Assembly: GCF_030264275.1 (NCBI RefSeq)
Contig: NZ_CP127165.1
Location: forward strand, 2,096,001 to 2,160,000
Length of the DNA stretch: 64,000 nt
From: Marivivens sp. LCG002
GTDB lineage: Bacteria > Pseudomonadota > Alphaproteobacteria > Rhodobacterales > Rhodobacteraceae
Direction of reading: 5' to 3'
In this document: in pieces, positions 40,530 through 49,766 of the stretch
Layout: each line of letters starts with the position of its first letter
Position numbering within the stretch: the stretch's first letter is position 1
Notes under the pieces: model-generated
What the model was told of the DNA's origin: nothing
Seen by the model: the letters and a program-made list of their open reading frames with translations, nothing else
Database searches by the model: none
Made by a program: the position numbers and the translations under genes

Positions 40530-41671
40530 TACTCGCCGCCCAAGCTTCTGACCGCGCGGGTGAGCGTTGCGATTTCGCCGCGAAGTTCGGCCATGGTTTC
40601 CTGACGGCCTGCCGAGACCTCTTCAAGAAGGCGCAGAAGCTGGACATCGATCGAGCGAAGCCGCATCCGGCTTTCCGCATCGATCCCTCCGCCGCCACCA
40701 TCGCGAATGGCGTCGTGGATACGTTCCTGCGATTCAGCAAGTCGCACCATCAAATCGTTACTTGCTCCACCTTCCAAGCGCGCGGCAAGCTGTTCGACGG
40801 CATTGGCGAGGGTGCCAAGTCGTTCGTCCACCTCGGCCCGCGAAATATCGCTTTGGGTGAACATCATCTGCATGGACTCCATCTGTTCGGCCATGCGCTC
40901 GAGGACACCTGCCACCATGGCATCGCTCCCGCCTTCTTCGCCTGTGGCAAAGGAAAGTCGGGTGATCGAGGAAAGCCATTCCTCAAGCTCGCGATAAAAA
41001 CGGTTCTGGCCGTGACCGGCAAAGAGCTCGAGCAGGCCGACGATCAGAGACCCCGCAAGACCGAGCAGCGAGGACGAGAAAGCCGTGCCCATACCGCCAA
41101 GCTGGCTTTCAAGTCCGGCCTGCAAACGATCAAAAATCGCGGCTCCCGTTTCCCCCTCTTGCGGGGAAAGCGAGCGGATCGTCTCGACAAGCGCGGGAAC
41201 TGTGGTCGCCAGACCGTAAAAGGTCCCCAAGAGCCCCAAGAAAATCAGCGTATTGCCAAGATAGCGGGTGATCTCGCGGTCTTCGTCGATACGTTGCGCG
41301 ACAGAATCAAGGATGGAGCGCGCCGAGGTCGAGGAAATATGCGTGGACGCCGACCGTGACCGCAACAAAGTCGCCAGTGGTGCGAGCAGCGATGGCGCCT
41401 GACGACGTTCCTGCGCTTTGACGAAGCTTTCGATCCAGCGCACGGAGTTTGCCAGCTGCACCACTTGCCCAAAGCAAGAGAGCACACCGATCACAAAGAC
41501 AAAGAGGATGAGCCCATTCAAATAGGGGTTCGACATGAAAATCGAAAAGATCGTCGCATAGCCCACATAGCCGACAGCCCCGACAAGCCCGAGAGCGATC
41601 AGCATCGAAAAGATCTGACGCAGGGGCTGTGAAAAATGCGGCTCGGCCTCGGGTTCCCTGATATCCAGCAC
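40529..41671 (-). CDS. MotA/TolQ/ExbB-family proton-channel subunit
   Basis: A 380-residue inner-membrane protein with four hydrophobic segments (about 20-46, 52-76, 135-160, 195-220). The GLLGTFYGLATTV and GMGTAFSSSLLGLAGSLIVG stretches are the conserved pore helices of MotA/ExbB/ZorA proteins. The cytoplasmic tail (about 225-380) is helical and charged. It would supply the pentameric ring around a dimer of the MotB-like protein. The torque target is unknown. Confidence 0.85.
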   Translation of the reverse strand: MLDIREPEAEPHFSQPLRQIFSMLIALGLVGAVGYVGYATIFSIFMSNPYLNGLILFVFVIGVLSCFGQVVQLANSVRWIESFVKAQERRQAPSLLAPLATLLRSRSASTHISSTSARSILDSVAQRIDEDREITRYLGNTLIFLGLLGTFYGLATTVPALVETIRSLSPQEGETGAAIFDRLQAGLESQLGGMGTAFSSSLLGLAGSLIVGLLELFAGHGQNRFYRELEEWLSSITRLSFATGEEGGSDAMVAGVLERMAEQMESMQMMFTQSDISRAEVDERLGTLANAVEQLAARLEGGASNDLMVRLAESQERIHDAIRDGGGGGIDAESRMRLRSIDVQLLRLLEEVSAGRQETMAELRGEIATLTRAVRSLGGE

Positions 41672-41748
41672 GGGTCAGGATCCTCATTGTTTCTCGTTGC
41701 TTCGAGATTAGAGGGACAGAGCCGGAAACCCAATAAAAATATGTGTGC

Positions 41749-42276
41749 TTAACCCGCGATCTCGCGCACACGTGCGACAAGCCAGCCCATATCGGGGTCA
41801 TTGATCCCCATTTTTTCGAGATGTGCCGCCGTATTGAAGAGATATTCGGGATTCGGCCCGCGCCCCCCGACGGCTCGGGCGATCATTTGCGCCTGCGTTT
41901 CAAGATCAAAGTGGCAATATTGCTCGTGGTCGGGGTCGATGACATAGGTCACGGCCTCTATCCGCCGCCCGTCAGCACATTCGACGGTTTCGGTGGTTTC
42001 AAGATAGGCCGAGGACACCAGCTCTCGCTCGCGAAGATAGGTGAGCACCTGTTCCTCTTCACCCTCTTTCACCTCGAAAGCGACGCCGCAGCAACTCGCC
42101 CCCGCCTGACGATCGAGAGCCAGAACAAGGCCCGGCCTTTCGACTGTGCCACGATGATGGATCGAGAGCATGCAAAACGAGCGATGATAGTCGTGCAGAC
42201 TGGCCTTGAGGGTCCGAACAGGTTCGAACCCCGGATTCCAAAGAAGTGATCCATATCCAAAGACCCAAAGCGGCAT
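41749..42276 (-). CDS. ChaC-like gamma-glutamylcyclotransferase
   Basis: A 175-residue glutathione-degrading enzyme releasing 5-oxoproline. The N-terminal VFGYGSLLWNPGF is the substrate-binding signature, and the Glu in YLRERELVS is in the position of the catalytic acid. Single-gene unit; length is typical of ChaC proteins. Confidence 0.9.
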   Translation of the reverse strand: MPLWVFGYGSLLWNPGFEPVRTLKASLHDYHRSFCMLSIHHRGTVERPGLVLALDRQAGASCCGVAFEVKEGEEEQVLTYLRERELVSSAYLETTETVECADGRRIEAVTYVIDPDHEQYCHFDLETQAQMIARAVGGRGPNPEYLFNTAAHLEKMGINDPDMGWLVARVREIAG

Positions 42277-42340
42277 CTATCTGGTCCTTTCGTTTGGGCG
42301 CCTATAAACACGTGTTCGAGTTAAAAGGAAAGGGAATGGC

Positions 42341-43288
42341 ATGCGTCTCATGACAACTGTGCTGGTTGGGGCCTCTGCACTTTATGGCGGCTATTGGTTC
42401 ATCGGCCAGGCGGGTGTCGAGAAAGCAAGCCTTGCCGCAATCGAGACATATCGCGATCAGGGCTGGAACATCACGTTCGACACGCTCGAAACTGTCGGTT
42501 TCCCTTCGCGGTTCGATACGAATATCGAAAATGTTTCGGTCCAAAGCCCCGATGGCCGCTTTGGCTGGGACGCACCGTTCTTTCAGGTCTTCGCCCTCTC
42601 CTATAGCCCGAACAAGGTGATCGCTGCTTGGCCCGAAACGCAAACCCTGACGCTCGCAGGCCAGCCTGTCGAGGTGACAAGCACGGGTATGCGCGCAAGT
42701 GCAAACTTCGGTCTTTCCTCCAGCCTTCCGCTTGAAACCGCAACGATGGAAAGCGGGGCGGTCATGTTCAGTGGCGCCTTCGGAACGATCGGCGCGGACC
42801 ATCTTATTGCGGCGATCCGTCCCGCCGGAGGGGTCGCTAGCTATGACGTCTGGCTGGATGCGAACCAAATCACTCTCCCCACCATTGCAGGAACCGAGGT
42901 TCTGACCCTTGGAAAGCTCGACGCCACAATCGAGCTTAGCGAGGAAATCAGGCTTCGCGACGAGCGCGTGCCAGTTCTCCAAGGCGCGAATATTCGCGAT
43001 CTGAGACTGGATTGGGAAGATATGGGCTTTTCCATCAACGGCGAGTTCGTCGTGGACTCGAGCGGTTATCCCGAAGGCCGTATCACGATCAGCGCCCGCA
43101 ATATGCCTGTTGTCATTGATCGCCTAGAAGCCGCAGGTGTGATCGAACGGGACGTCGCAATCACCTATCGCAACGTAGCGCGATCCTTGCAGGCTCGCGA
43201 AGGATCGGTTGACGTGCCTCTCTCCATGCGAGGCGGCATGTTGGCCTTTGGCCCCTTCCCGCTCGCGTCGCTGCCGAAGCTGCGCTAG
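42341..43288 (+). CDS. DUF2125 domain protein
   Basis: A 315-residue protein with an N-terminal hydrophobic segment (about 3-20) that is either a signal peptide or anchor, then a beta-rich body of the DUF2125 family, known from alphaproteobacteria. AsmA-like envelope proteins look similar, so an envelope role is plausible but not shown. Its TAG stop forms a CTAG palindrome with the stop of the convergent extensin-like gene. Confidence 0.75.
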   Translation: MRLMTTVLVGASALYGGYWFIGQAGVEKASLAAIETYRDQGWNITFDTLETVGFPSRFDTNIENVSVQSPDGRFGWDAPFFQVFALSYSPNKVIAAWPETQTLTLAGQPVEVTSTGMRASANFGLSSSLPLETATMESGAVMFSGAFGTIGADHLIAAIRPAGGVASYDVWLDANQITLPTIAGTEVLTLGKLDATIELSEEIRLRDERVPVLQGANIRDLRLDWEDMGFSINGEFVVDSSGYPEGRITISARNMPVVIDRLEAAGVIERDVAITYRNVARSLQAREGSVDVPLSMRGGMLAFGPFPLASLPKLR

Positions 43289-44097
43289 CGACAATAGGAC
43301 CCGCTGCGGTATCGGGCCGTGTCGAAATGGAAATGGTCGCGGTGCGCGGCATCGGCCGCAGGCCCGAGAACTGTTCCGAAAGGCCCACAGGCCGCACGGT
43401 GCATCTGGCGCAATTGGTCCCCGTCGTCACGGCTGTTCCAATCGTTCAGCACCGTGATCCTCTCGCCGTTCTGGAGCCTGAACCCCGCGATATCGATCGC
43501 ACGGCCGAAACTGTGTTCGGACAGCCGCGCGCCTGCTTGATTGTTGCGCGGGCGACAGGTGTAATGACCCGCAACCAAAATCTGCGCCACACCGCCGCCT
43601 TCGCTTCCGATTGCGGGTTTGAGCCCCGTTTGTATCCATGTCTTGAGCGCTTTGGCGGTCGGACAATCGATTGTCGGACGCTCGCTGAAGGTGATCCCCG
43701 CAACAGAGCGGAGCCGAACCGCACTTTCGATCCCGCAACTGCCGCGCCCATCGACCGCTCCGATGGCTTCACCTTGGATGTCGGGGTCCCCGCAGACCTG
43801 CCCGCGAAGCCGCGCTTGCATTGCTGCTTGTGCCGTTGCAATCACGGCGTTGGTGCGCCTGACGGGTCTTGGGGACGTTGTAACCGCTAGCGAGCTCACC
43901 TCTGTCGTCACTGTTTCGATGGCTCCAACGGTCGACGGTGCCTCCGGCGACACGGTTGCAGGTCGGACCAAGGGCCGAAGAAGAGGCTCTGTCGTTTCTT
44001 CGCCACCTCTCGTCACGGGACGCAGCGAGGTTTCGGGTGCAAACGCGCAGACGGACCCGGCGGTCAAACAGGCTATGACCGCCAGCGCGAGCCTCAT
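43285..44097 (-). CDS. extensin-like family protein, probable cell-wall peptidase
   Basis: A 270-residue secreted protein: signal peptide ending near residue 18, a Pro/Thr-rich linker (20-80), and an extensin-like C-terminal domain (about 95-270) with six or more cysteines. SEHSFGRAIDI (193-203; His195, Asp202) and HRDHFHFD (252-259) resemble the zinc motifs of LAS-type D-Ala-D-Ala metallopeptidases, so peptidoglycan cleavage is likely. Start overlaps the stop of the upstream dehydrogenase (ATGA). Confidence 0.82.
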   Translation of the reverse strand: MRLALAVIACLTAGSVCAFAPETSLRPVTRGGEETTEPLLRPLVRPATVSPEAPSTVGAIETVTTEVSSLAVTTSPRPVRRTNAVIATAQAAMQARLRGQVCGDPDIQGEAIGAVDGRGSCGIESAVRLRSVAGITFSERPTIDCPTAKALKTWIQTGLKPAIGSEGGGVAQILVAGHYTCRPRNNQAGARLSEHSFGRAIDIAGFRLQNGERITVLNDWNSRDDGDQLRQMHRAACGPFGTVLGPAADAAHRDHFHFDTARYRSGSYCR

Positions 44098-45017
44098 TCA
44101 GGCTTTACCGGAACACGGCCAAAGTCGGGCGCAGAGGTATCCTGCCCTGCTTCGATGATGCCGCGCCGAATGGCGCGCGTGCGGGTAAAGTAATCGAAGA
44201 GCTGGTCCCCGTCTCCCATGCGAATGGCCCGCTGGAGCGCAAAAAGCTCTTCGGTAAAGCGACCGAGGATCTCGAGCGTTGCATCCTTGTTGGTCAAGAA
44301 AACATCGCGCCACATGGTCGGGTCAGAGGCGGCGATACGGGTAAAGTCCCGAAAGCCCGCTGCCGAGAACTTGATCACTTCGCTATCCGTCACACGGCGA
44401 AGATCATCGGCCACACCCACCATGGTATAGGCGATAAGGTGCGGCGTATGGCTCACCACAGCACAAACAAGGTCGTGATGCTCGGGGTCCATGAATTCGA
44501 TGTTCGACCCGATCCCCTTCCACAGTGCTGCGAGCTTCTCCACGGCGCTTTGATCTGCCTCTTCGGGAGCGACGATCAAACACCAGCGATTGTCGAAGAG
44601 CGTCGCAAACCCCGAACGCGGGCCCGAGTGTTCGGTCCCTGCCATCGGGTGCGCCCCTACGAAATGCACGCCATCGGGCAAGGCCGGCAGGATTGCCTCG
44701 AACACAGCCTTTTTCACAGAGCCCACATCGGAAACGGTCGCGCCCTTTTTGAGGTGAGGCGCGATTTCTTCCATCACGGCCCCCATCGAACCGACGGGCA
44801 CACAGAGAACAACAAGGTCCGCATCCTTCACGGCCGCCGCAAGGGTATCCTCGACGCGGTCGACAAGGTTGATTTCGCGCGCGATCTCGCGGGTTTCTTT
44901 CGAGCGCGCGTAGCCGACGATTTCCCCTGCAAGACGACCACGGCGCATCGCCAATGACATCGAGCCCGCGATCAACCCCAAACCGATGAGGGCAACACGT
45001 TCGTAGATCACAGCCAT
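44094..45017 (-). CDS. prephenate/arogenate (cyclohexadienyl) dehydrogenase
   Basis: A 307-residue NAD(P)-dependent enzyme for tyrosine synthesis. The Rossmann start ALIGLGLIAGSMSLAMRR, SDVGSVKK, and GAHPMAGTEHSG are the prephenate dehydrogenase signatures. The ATG at 45017 shares its first base with the hisC stop, fixing the start. No ACT or chorismate mutase domain is attached. Confidence 0.93.
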   Translation of the reverse strand: MAVIYERVALIGLGLIAGSMSLAMRRGRLAGEIVGYARSKETREIAREINLVDRVEDTLAAAVKDADLVVLCVPVGSMGAVMEEIAPHLKKGATVSDVGSVKKAVFEAILPALPDGVHFVGAHPMAGTEHSGPRSGFATLFDNRWCLIVAPEEADQSAVEKLAALWKGIGSNIEFMDPEHHDLVCAVVSHTPHLIAYTMVGVADDLRRVTDSEVIKFSAAGFRDFTRIAASDPTMWRDVFLTNKDATLEILGRFTEELFALQRAIRMGDGDQLFDYFTRTRAIRRGIIEAGQDTSAPDFGRVPVKPE

Positions 45018-46102
45018 CAGCGGACGCCTTTGAAGGTGGCGATGACGTGGATCACACGTCGGCAAGCCGCCTCATCCCCGATCGTGATCCGAAGACACTC
45101 GGGCAACCCATAACCTGCGACGGGGCGCACGATGATCCCTTCGGCCTTGAGCGCCGCATTACAGGCCTCCGCCTCGGCGGGACTGTCGAAACGGGCGAGC
45201 ACAAAGTTGGCAAAGCTTTCGTCGCACCCGATACCCATCTGACGCAAGGCATTGGTCATCCATCCCCGCCATTTGTTGTTTTCATTGGCGCAACGGGTCA
45301 CAAAGTCCTGATCGCGCACGGCTGCAATCGCGGTGGCCATCTGAACTTCGGAGAGGTTGAACGGCTGTCTGATGCGGTTCAGGACGCCGATGATTTCCTC
45401 ATCTGCATAGCCCCAACCGATACGAAGCCCGCCGAGACCGTAGATCTTGGAAAAGGTGCGGGTCATGATGACATTCGGGAAGCGGTTGACGAGAGAAACG
45501 CCACCGTCGAAGTCGCCTGCGAATTCGGTATAGGCCCCATCGTGCACAAAAATCACGGTGTCGGGCAGGCCCGTCACCAAACGCTCGAGCTCCTCGCTGG
45601 TGAGCATGGTGCCCGTCGGGTTCGCGGGGTTTGCAAGAAACACCAGACGCGTGCGCTCGGTCACAGCCCCAAGGATCGCGTCAACGTCGACACGGCGCTC
45701 GGTCTCTTTGACTTCGACGGGGATTGCGCCGACCATCTTGGCCAGAATCGGATACATCGAAAAGCCGTGCTCTGTCAAAATGACCTCGTCACCGACCCCG
45801 CAATAGGCCTGAGTGACGAACTGGAGCACTTCGTCCGAACCTACGCCGCAGATGATGCGGGCGGGATCAAGATCATACACCTCGCCGATCGCTTCGCGAA
45901 GTGCGCGATGATCCGTGTTCGGATAGCGATGCAGGTTCTGGACAGTCCGTGCAAAGGCTTCGCGCGCTTTGTCACTGAAACCATAGGGGTTTTCATTGGC
46001 CGAGAGTTTGAGAGGCTCGGCTTTGCCTTCGACTTTGGATTCTCCACTGACGTAGAGTTTGATATCCATGATGCCGGGTTGCGGCACGATCTTTTGGGCC
46101 AT
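45017..46102 (-). CDS. hisC: histidinol-phosphate/aromatic aminotransferase HisC
   Basis: A 361-residue class I/II PLP aminotransferase. Features: SANENPYG at the N-terminus, [20 protein letters not shown] and the Schiff-base region [18 protein letters not shown]. Coupling to the prephenate dehydrogenase indicates a main role in phenylalanine/tyrosine formation, possibly with histidine synthesis as a second duty. Confidence 0.93.
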   Translation of the reverse strand: MAQKIVPQPGIMDIKLYVSGESKVEGKAEPLKLSANENPYGFSDKAREAFARTVQNLHRYPNTDHRALREAIGEVYDLDPARIICGVGSDEVLQFVTQAYCGVGDEVILTEHGFSMYPILAKMVGAIPVEVKETERRVDVDAILGAVTERTRLVFLANPANPTGTMLTSEELERLVTGLPDTVIFVHDGAYTEFAGDFDGGVSLVNRFPNVIMTRTFSKIYGLGGLRIGWGYADEEIIGVLNRIRQPFNLSEVQMATAIAAVRDQDFVTRCANENNKWRGWMTNALRQMGIGCDESFANFVLARFDSPAEAEACNAALKAEGIIVRPVAGYGLPECLRITIGDEAACRRVIHVIATFKGVR

Positions 46103-46235
46103 TGGTCTTTGTCTCTTGAACTGTCCCGCCCCTCATACAAGCGCAAGGGAGCGGTTTCCAGCATATTGATCGTTGGCAGACAAGGCTTTTGCTGCGCAGT
46201 ATTCAAAGGCATTCCCTCAACCCTTTGGAGAACGT

Positions 46236-46757
46236 ATGAAACTTATTGCTGCTGTTTCCCTTGCGCTCGTTGCCAATCAGGCCATGGCGCAGTCGAATGA
46301 CGAACTCGCCTTGGTCAAGTCCGTCTTTGCGCAACTCAATCCGATTTCGATCCGCGACAGGGTCGAATACTGCGGATACATCGGCATGAATGCCGAGGGC
46401 GCACTCATTGCCTCGCCGCCGACCCGTGGGGACGAAGGCAGCTGCATGTCCGATGATCCAACGGAGATCGAAGTCATCACCGCCTCTTATCACACCCACG
46501 GACAATATTCGCCCGACTACTTCAACGAAGTCCCGAGCGGCGACGACATGGAAGGTGACGAATCCGAGGGTATCGACGGATGGGTTGCAACTCCGGGCGG
46601 GCGCCTTTGGTATATCGACACGGACGAGATGGTCACCTCGCAGATTTGCGGGATCGGCTGTCTCCCGTCCGATCCCGATTTCGTCCAAGGCGATATGGGC
46701 CGGATCGATCCGTCCTATAGCTATGACCAGTTGATCGTTCTGCTCGAAACACGCTGA
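46236..46757 (+). CDS. secreted DUF4329 protein with JAMM-like residues
   Basis: A 173-residue exported protein: signal peptide ending AMA (residue 18), start chosen at 46236 for the TTTGGAG site. The body matches DUF4329. Glu44, His86 and His88 (SYHTHG), Ser101 and Asp104 (VPSGDD) occur in the order of a JAMM/MPN metalloprotease site, although the spacing between the second His and the Ser is longer than usual. Four cysteines (46, 70, 138, 142) suggest disulphides. Function unknown. Confidence 0.72.
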   Translation: MKLIAAVSLALVANQAMAQSNDELALVKSVFAQLNPISIRDRVEYCGYIGMNAEGALIASPPTRGDEGSCMSDDPTEIEVITASYHTHGQYSPDYFNEVPSGDDMEGDESEGIDGWVATPGGRLWYIDTDEMVTSQICGIGCLPSDPDFVQGDMGRIDPSYSYDQLIVLLETR

Positions 46758-46766
46758 CCAAAAGAA

Positions 46767-46797
46767 AAAGGGCCGTGCATTTCTGCACGACCCTTTC
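46767..46797. terminator. bidirectional terminator between DUF4329 gene and rpsD
   Basis: A 13-bp stem with one internal mismatch (46767-46779 with 46784-46796) and a 4-base loop, A-rich on the left and with CTTT at the right. It should end the rpsD transcript as well as the DUF4329 one. Confidence 0.85.
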
Positions 46798-46820
46798 CGA
46801 ATATCGGCAAAGAACCTGAA

Positions 46821-47441
46821 TTAGTTCTTTGCGTAGAATTCGACGACGAGGTTCGGTTCCATCACGACCGGATACGGCACATCGCCGAGACCCGGAGTGC
46901 GAACGAAGGTCGCGGTCATCTTGTTGGTGTCGACTTCGAGATAGTCGGGGGTGTCGCGCTCGGTCAGAGCGATTGCCTCGAGAACGATGGCAAGCTGCTT
47001 CGACTTGTCACGAACTGCGATAACGTCGCCTTCTTTGACGCGGTAGGAAGCGATGTTCACTTTCTTGCCGTTCACGGTGACGTGGCCGTGGTTCACGAAC
47101 TGACGAGCCGCGAAGATGGTCGGAACGAACTTGGCGCGGTAAACAACGGCGTCGAGACGGCGCTCGAGCAGACCGATGAGGTTTTCACCGGTATCACCAC
47201 GTACACGCTCTGCTTCGCCATAGATGCGACGGAATTGCTTTTCGGTCAGGTCGCCGTAGTAGCCCTTGAGCTTCTGCTTGGCGCGGAGCTGCAGACCGAA
47301 GTCCGAAAGCTTGGCCTTGCGGCGCTGACCGTGCTGGCCGGGGCCGTATTCACGCTTGTTCACCGGGGACTTGGGACGGCCCCAGATGTTTTCGCCCATA
47401 CGGCGGTCAATTTTGTACTTGGCAGACGTGCGTTTGGTCAC
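46821..47441 (-). CDS. rpsD: 30S ribosomal protein S4
   Basis: A 206-residue primary 16S rRNA-binding protein. [19 protein letters not shown] at the start, [17 protein letters not shown], and the S4 RNA-binding domain [12 protein letters not shown]...[15 protein letters not shown] are all as expected. It is a stand-alone gene; the 190-bp leader upstream has no recognised S4 autoregulatory structure that I can assign. Confidence 0.98.
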   Translation of the reverse strand: MTKRTSAKYKIDRRMGENIWGRPKSPVNKREYGPGQHGQRRKAKLSDFGLQLRAKQKLKGYYGDLTEKQFRRIYGEAERVRGDTGENLIGLLERRLDAVVYRAKFVPTIFAARQFVNHGHVTVNGKKVNIASYRVKEGDVIAVRDKSKQLAIVLEAIALTERDTPDYLEVDTNKMTATFVRTPGLGDVPYPVVMEPNLVVEFYAKN

Positions 47442-47594
47442 GGCTGATCTCCTTCATTAAGTTTCGAAGGGCGTTGTCCTCTGGCCGAGGCCTGACAGGA
47501 TTCCCCTTGCGGGGTCCACCAACACCAATGAGAGGCGGCTTATAGAGGGATTCAGCAGGGTGTCAACCGATCTTCGCGCTTTCGCACAAAGTTA

Positions 47595-47623
47595 AGGCGG
47601 GCCTTATTCGAAAGGCCCCGCCT
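47595..47623 (-). terminator. hairpin after the Hint-domain gene
   Basis: A stem of 7 bp plus 4 bp with one bulge (47595-47605 with 47612-47623) lies 12 bases beyond the gene's stop. Only TTAACTTT follows on the minus strand, so termination is probable but moderate. Confidence 0.6.
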
Positions 47624-47634
47624 CCGCTATCGGG

Positions 47635-48720
47635 TCAGGCGCTTCGCACTATTCCCGGAGTGTCGTGGCGCAGTATTGCAGCCTCGCTGTCCGACAACAC
47701 GCGGCGCGCATACTCGCCATAATTCTGCGGATTGTCACGCAGCTCGGGGAGCTGTCCATAAAGACGCTCTTGTTCTTCGCCGAGGACAGAGCCGAGAGCC
47801 GCGCTCGCGGGATGGAAGCTCTCGGTTTCGACCCCGTTGGCAAAGACCACCTGATGGCTTGGAAGCATAAGATGGATATAGGCGAGGTGACGCACCGAAC
47901 GATCCACATAGATCGTTTTGCCGTTCACAAGGTCCTTGGCCGTGACGAGCACTTCATCCGAGTTGAACAAAGCCCGCGCCTGTGCCCCTTTCAGGATCAT
48001 GCGATGATCGGGCGAGACGAGAAGCCCGTCGTCGGGAACCTCTTCGCCCAGCGCCCCACGACGCAAGCGCACAGGCGCGTAATGCGGCATCGCAAGAAGA
48101 CGTGCGCCGGTGATACGGCGACGACCGATCCAGAGGATCTCCTGAAGTCCGTTGTCCTTGGTCTGGACACGTTCACCTTCGCGCAGCTCCTCAACTCGCC
48201 GCGCTCCGGTTTCGGTCAGGATCTTGGTGCCGGGTGTAAAACAAATAACCCCGCCGGGCTGATCGGACCCGCTTGTCTGCTTCTCGATTTCCAAATCCGC
48301 GCTGACGACCCAAAGGTCGACATGGCGCGGAGGAACATCACCATAGAACATCAAGAGCGGCGGCCGACCAACGCGAGCTTCGATGATCGTGATCGTCCAA
48401 GCCTTACGCCCATCCGTCACATTAAAAGATTTCTCATGCATCGGCGTTTCAAGAACATCGTTCGAAACGTCCCGCCGCTCTGCGATTTCTGCGCGTTTGA
48501 GAATACGGCGCACCGAAAGTGCCGCCCGTTTCCGTAGGTCCGTCATGCCGGTCGCTTCGCCCAGCGGCAATACGCTGCTAGGCCCGTCAATTCTGACAGC
48601 CTCACCGGTCCATGCCCACGTCGCACCAACACGCAACGTCTCAACAGGGGCTGACCAAAGCCCATCAGTTTCAGTTTGCGACCAGGAGATGACGAACGTG
48701 CCTCGAAAGCCCGTTTTCAT
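47635..48720 (-). CDS. Hint-domain (hedgehog/intein-type) protein
   Basis: A 361-residue protein. The C-terminal half (from Cys160) is a Hint_2-type domain: VICFTPGTKILTETG opens it with the nucleophile Cys, LLVSPDHRMIL (233-243) supplies the conserved His, and the domain ends near ANGVETESFHP. The N-terminal 150 residues have no recognised fold. Hint domains self-cleave at the Cys peptide bond; this would free the N-terminal half. No signal peptide is seen. Related proteins are numerous in Rhodobacteraceae, with unknown roles. Confidence 0.83.
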   Translation of the reverse strand: MKTGFRGTFVISWSQTETDGLWSAPVETLRVGATWAWTGEAVRIDGPSSVLPLGEATGMTDLRKRAALSVRRILKRAEIAERRDVSNDVLETPMHEKSFNVTDGRKAWTITIIEARVGRPPLLMFYGDVPPRHVDLWVVSADLEIEKQTSGSDQPGGVICFTPGTKILTETGARRVEELREGERVQTKDNGLQEILWIGRRRITGARLLAMPHYAPVRLRRGALGEEVPDDGLLVSPDHRMILKGAQARALFNSDEVLVTAKDLVNGKTIYVDRSVRHLAYIHLMLPSHQVVFANGVETESFHPASAALGSVLGEEQERLYGQLPELRDNPQNYGEYARRVLSDSEAAILRHDTPGIVRSA

Positions 48721-48836
48721 GCCCGATACTCTGCCTCAGTCTAACCCGCCTCTTTTGGGCGGTGTCTTATTGGAGACAAAAGACGTCAAATATCGCGGCG
48801 AATCAACTCTTTTTTACTTTTGAGGAAACAATTCAA

Positions 48837-49766
48837 TCAAAAGTTGAAGCTAAAGCGCAACGCTCCGACAACTTGCCCACCCGATTGACCCACATATTCT
48901 TCGGACAAATAGGTCGCCCCGTAATAGAAGCTCGAGTAACGGCTGCGTTGGTATTCGATGCCTGCACGGGCACGATATGTCACGGGTTTGGCCTTGGTTC
49001 CGAAGCTTGCAGGAAAGAATGCGCTGTCGGATGTATGCGCGACATCGGCACCGACAATCGCGGTCCAACCGATATCGCCGTATTCGATCCCCTTGTAGAG
49101 GCTCCCCGTCAGCGAGTCGCGGATCAGCAGATCACGATCCGAGGCCGTGCCGATCACGACATCCGCGCCGACACGGGCCACGTCCTCGATCCCGACACGC
49201 CCTTCGAAGAACGGCTTGAAACGGATCGCATCGCTCAGCGCATAGGTCTTGGACACTTCGAGCGTGCCGGTAAGATAGGTGGCGTTTCCGATCTGGTTGT
49301 CGATGACGTTCTGGCCAAGGCGCTGGAGGCCCAACAATTTGTGGAAATGGTCCTGAAACCGCGAAAGACCCGTCTGCGGCCCCGTGAAGGTCACATCGAC
49401 ACCCGCCGAAACGTCATAGCCATCGAGCGCGTAATAAGTATGCACACCCGCCGTCAAAGCGCCGACATAAGCGCGATCATTGGAGTTCGCCCCGTTGAGC
49501 GAACGCGGCGCGATGATGTCGGAGCGCAACCGATATTCGATAATATCGCCGGGTTTGGCGGACAGACGTCCGGCCCATTCCTTACCCGTCATAATGTTGA
49601 GTGTGTATGTGCCCGTGTGCCAGCGGTCTTTGCGGTCCCCATAAGCGTCATTCACAAACATGCGGCCAAGCCCGAGAATGCCGAACTTTTCCACGAGAAA
49701 CGACTCTTGAGCCTGAGCGGCACCGCCGGTCAGGGCGACGATAAGTGCAAGTACGGAGATACGCAT
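48837..49766 (-). CDS. LpxR-family (DUF2219) outer-membrane lipid A deacylase-like protein
   Basis: A 309-residue outer-membrane beta-barrel: signal peptide ending AQA (residues 17-19), alternating aromatic strands, and a terminal Phe (FSFNF) typical of Bam substrates. The N-terminal VNDAYGDRKDRWHTG carries the Asn39-Asp40 pair and DR motif of LpxR, a calcium-dependent enzyme that removes the 3'-acyloxyacyl group of lipid A. Enzyme activity is inferred from these residues only. Confidence 0.78.
   Translation of the reverse strand: MRISVLALIVALTGGAAQAQESFLVEKFGILGLGRMFVNDAYGDRKDRWHTGTYTLNIMTGKEWAGRLSAKPGDIIEYRLRSDIIAPRSLNGANSNDRAYVGALTAGVHTYYALDGYDVSAGVDVTFTGPQTGLSRFQDHFHKLLGLQRLGQNVIDNQIGNATYLTGTLEVSKTYALSDAIRFKPFFEGRVGIEDVARVGADVVIGTASDRDLLIRDSLTGSLYKGIEYGDIGWTAIVGADVAHTSDSAFFPASFGTKAKPVTYRARAGIEYQRSRYSSFYYGATYLSEEYVGQSGGQVVGALRFSFNF

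Noticed and set aside
38823-41671. Zorya anti-phage system (ZorA/ZorB)
   Set aside because: The pair has the stator layout, but no ZorC, ZorD or ZorE lies nearby, the A-subunit tail is short and the long coil is in B; neighbours are housekeeping genes.
45047-46300. A 417-codon open frame opposite hisC
   Set aside because: Antisense shadow of hisC; it also runs through the start of the DUF4329 gene in another frame.
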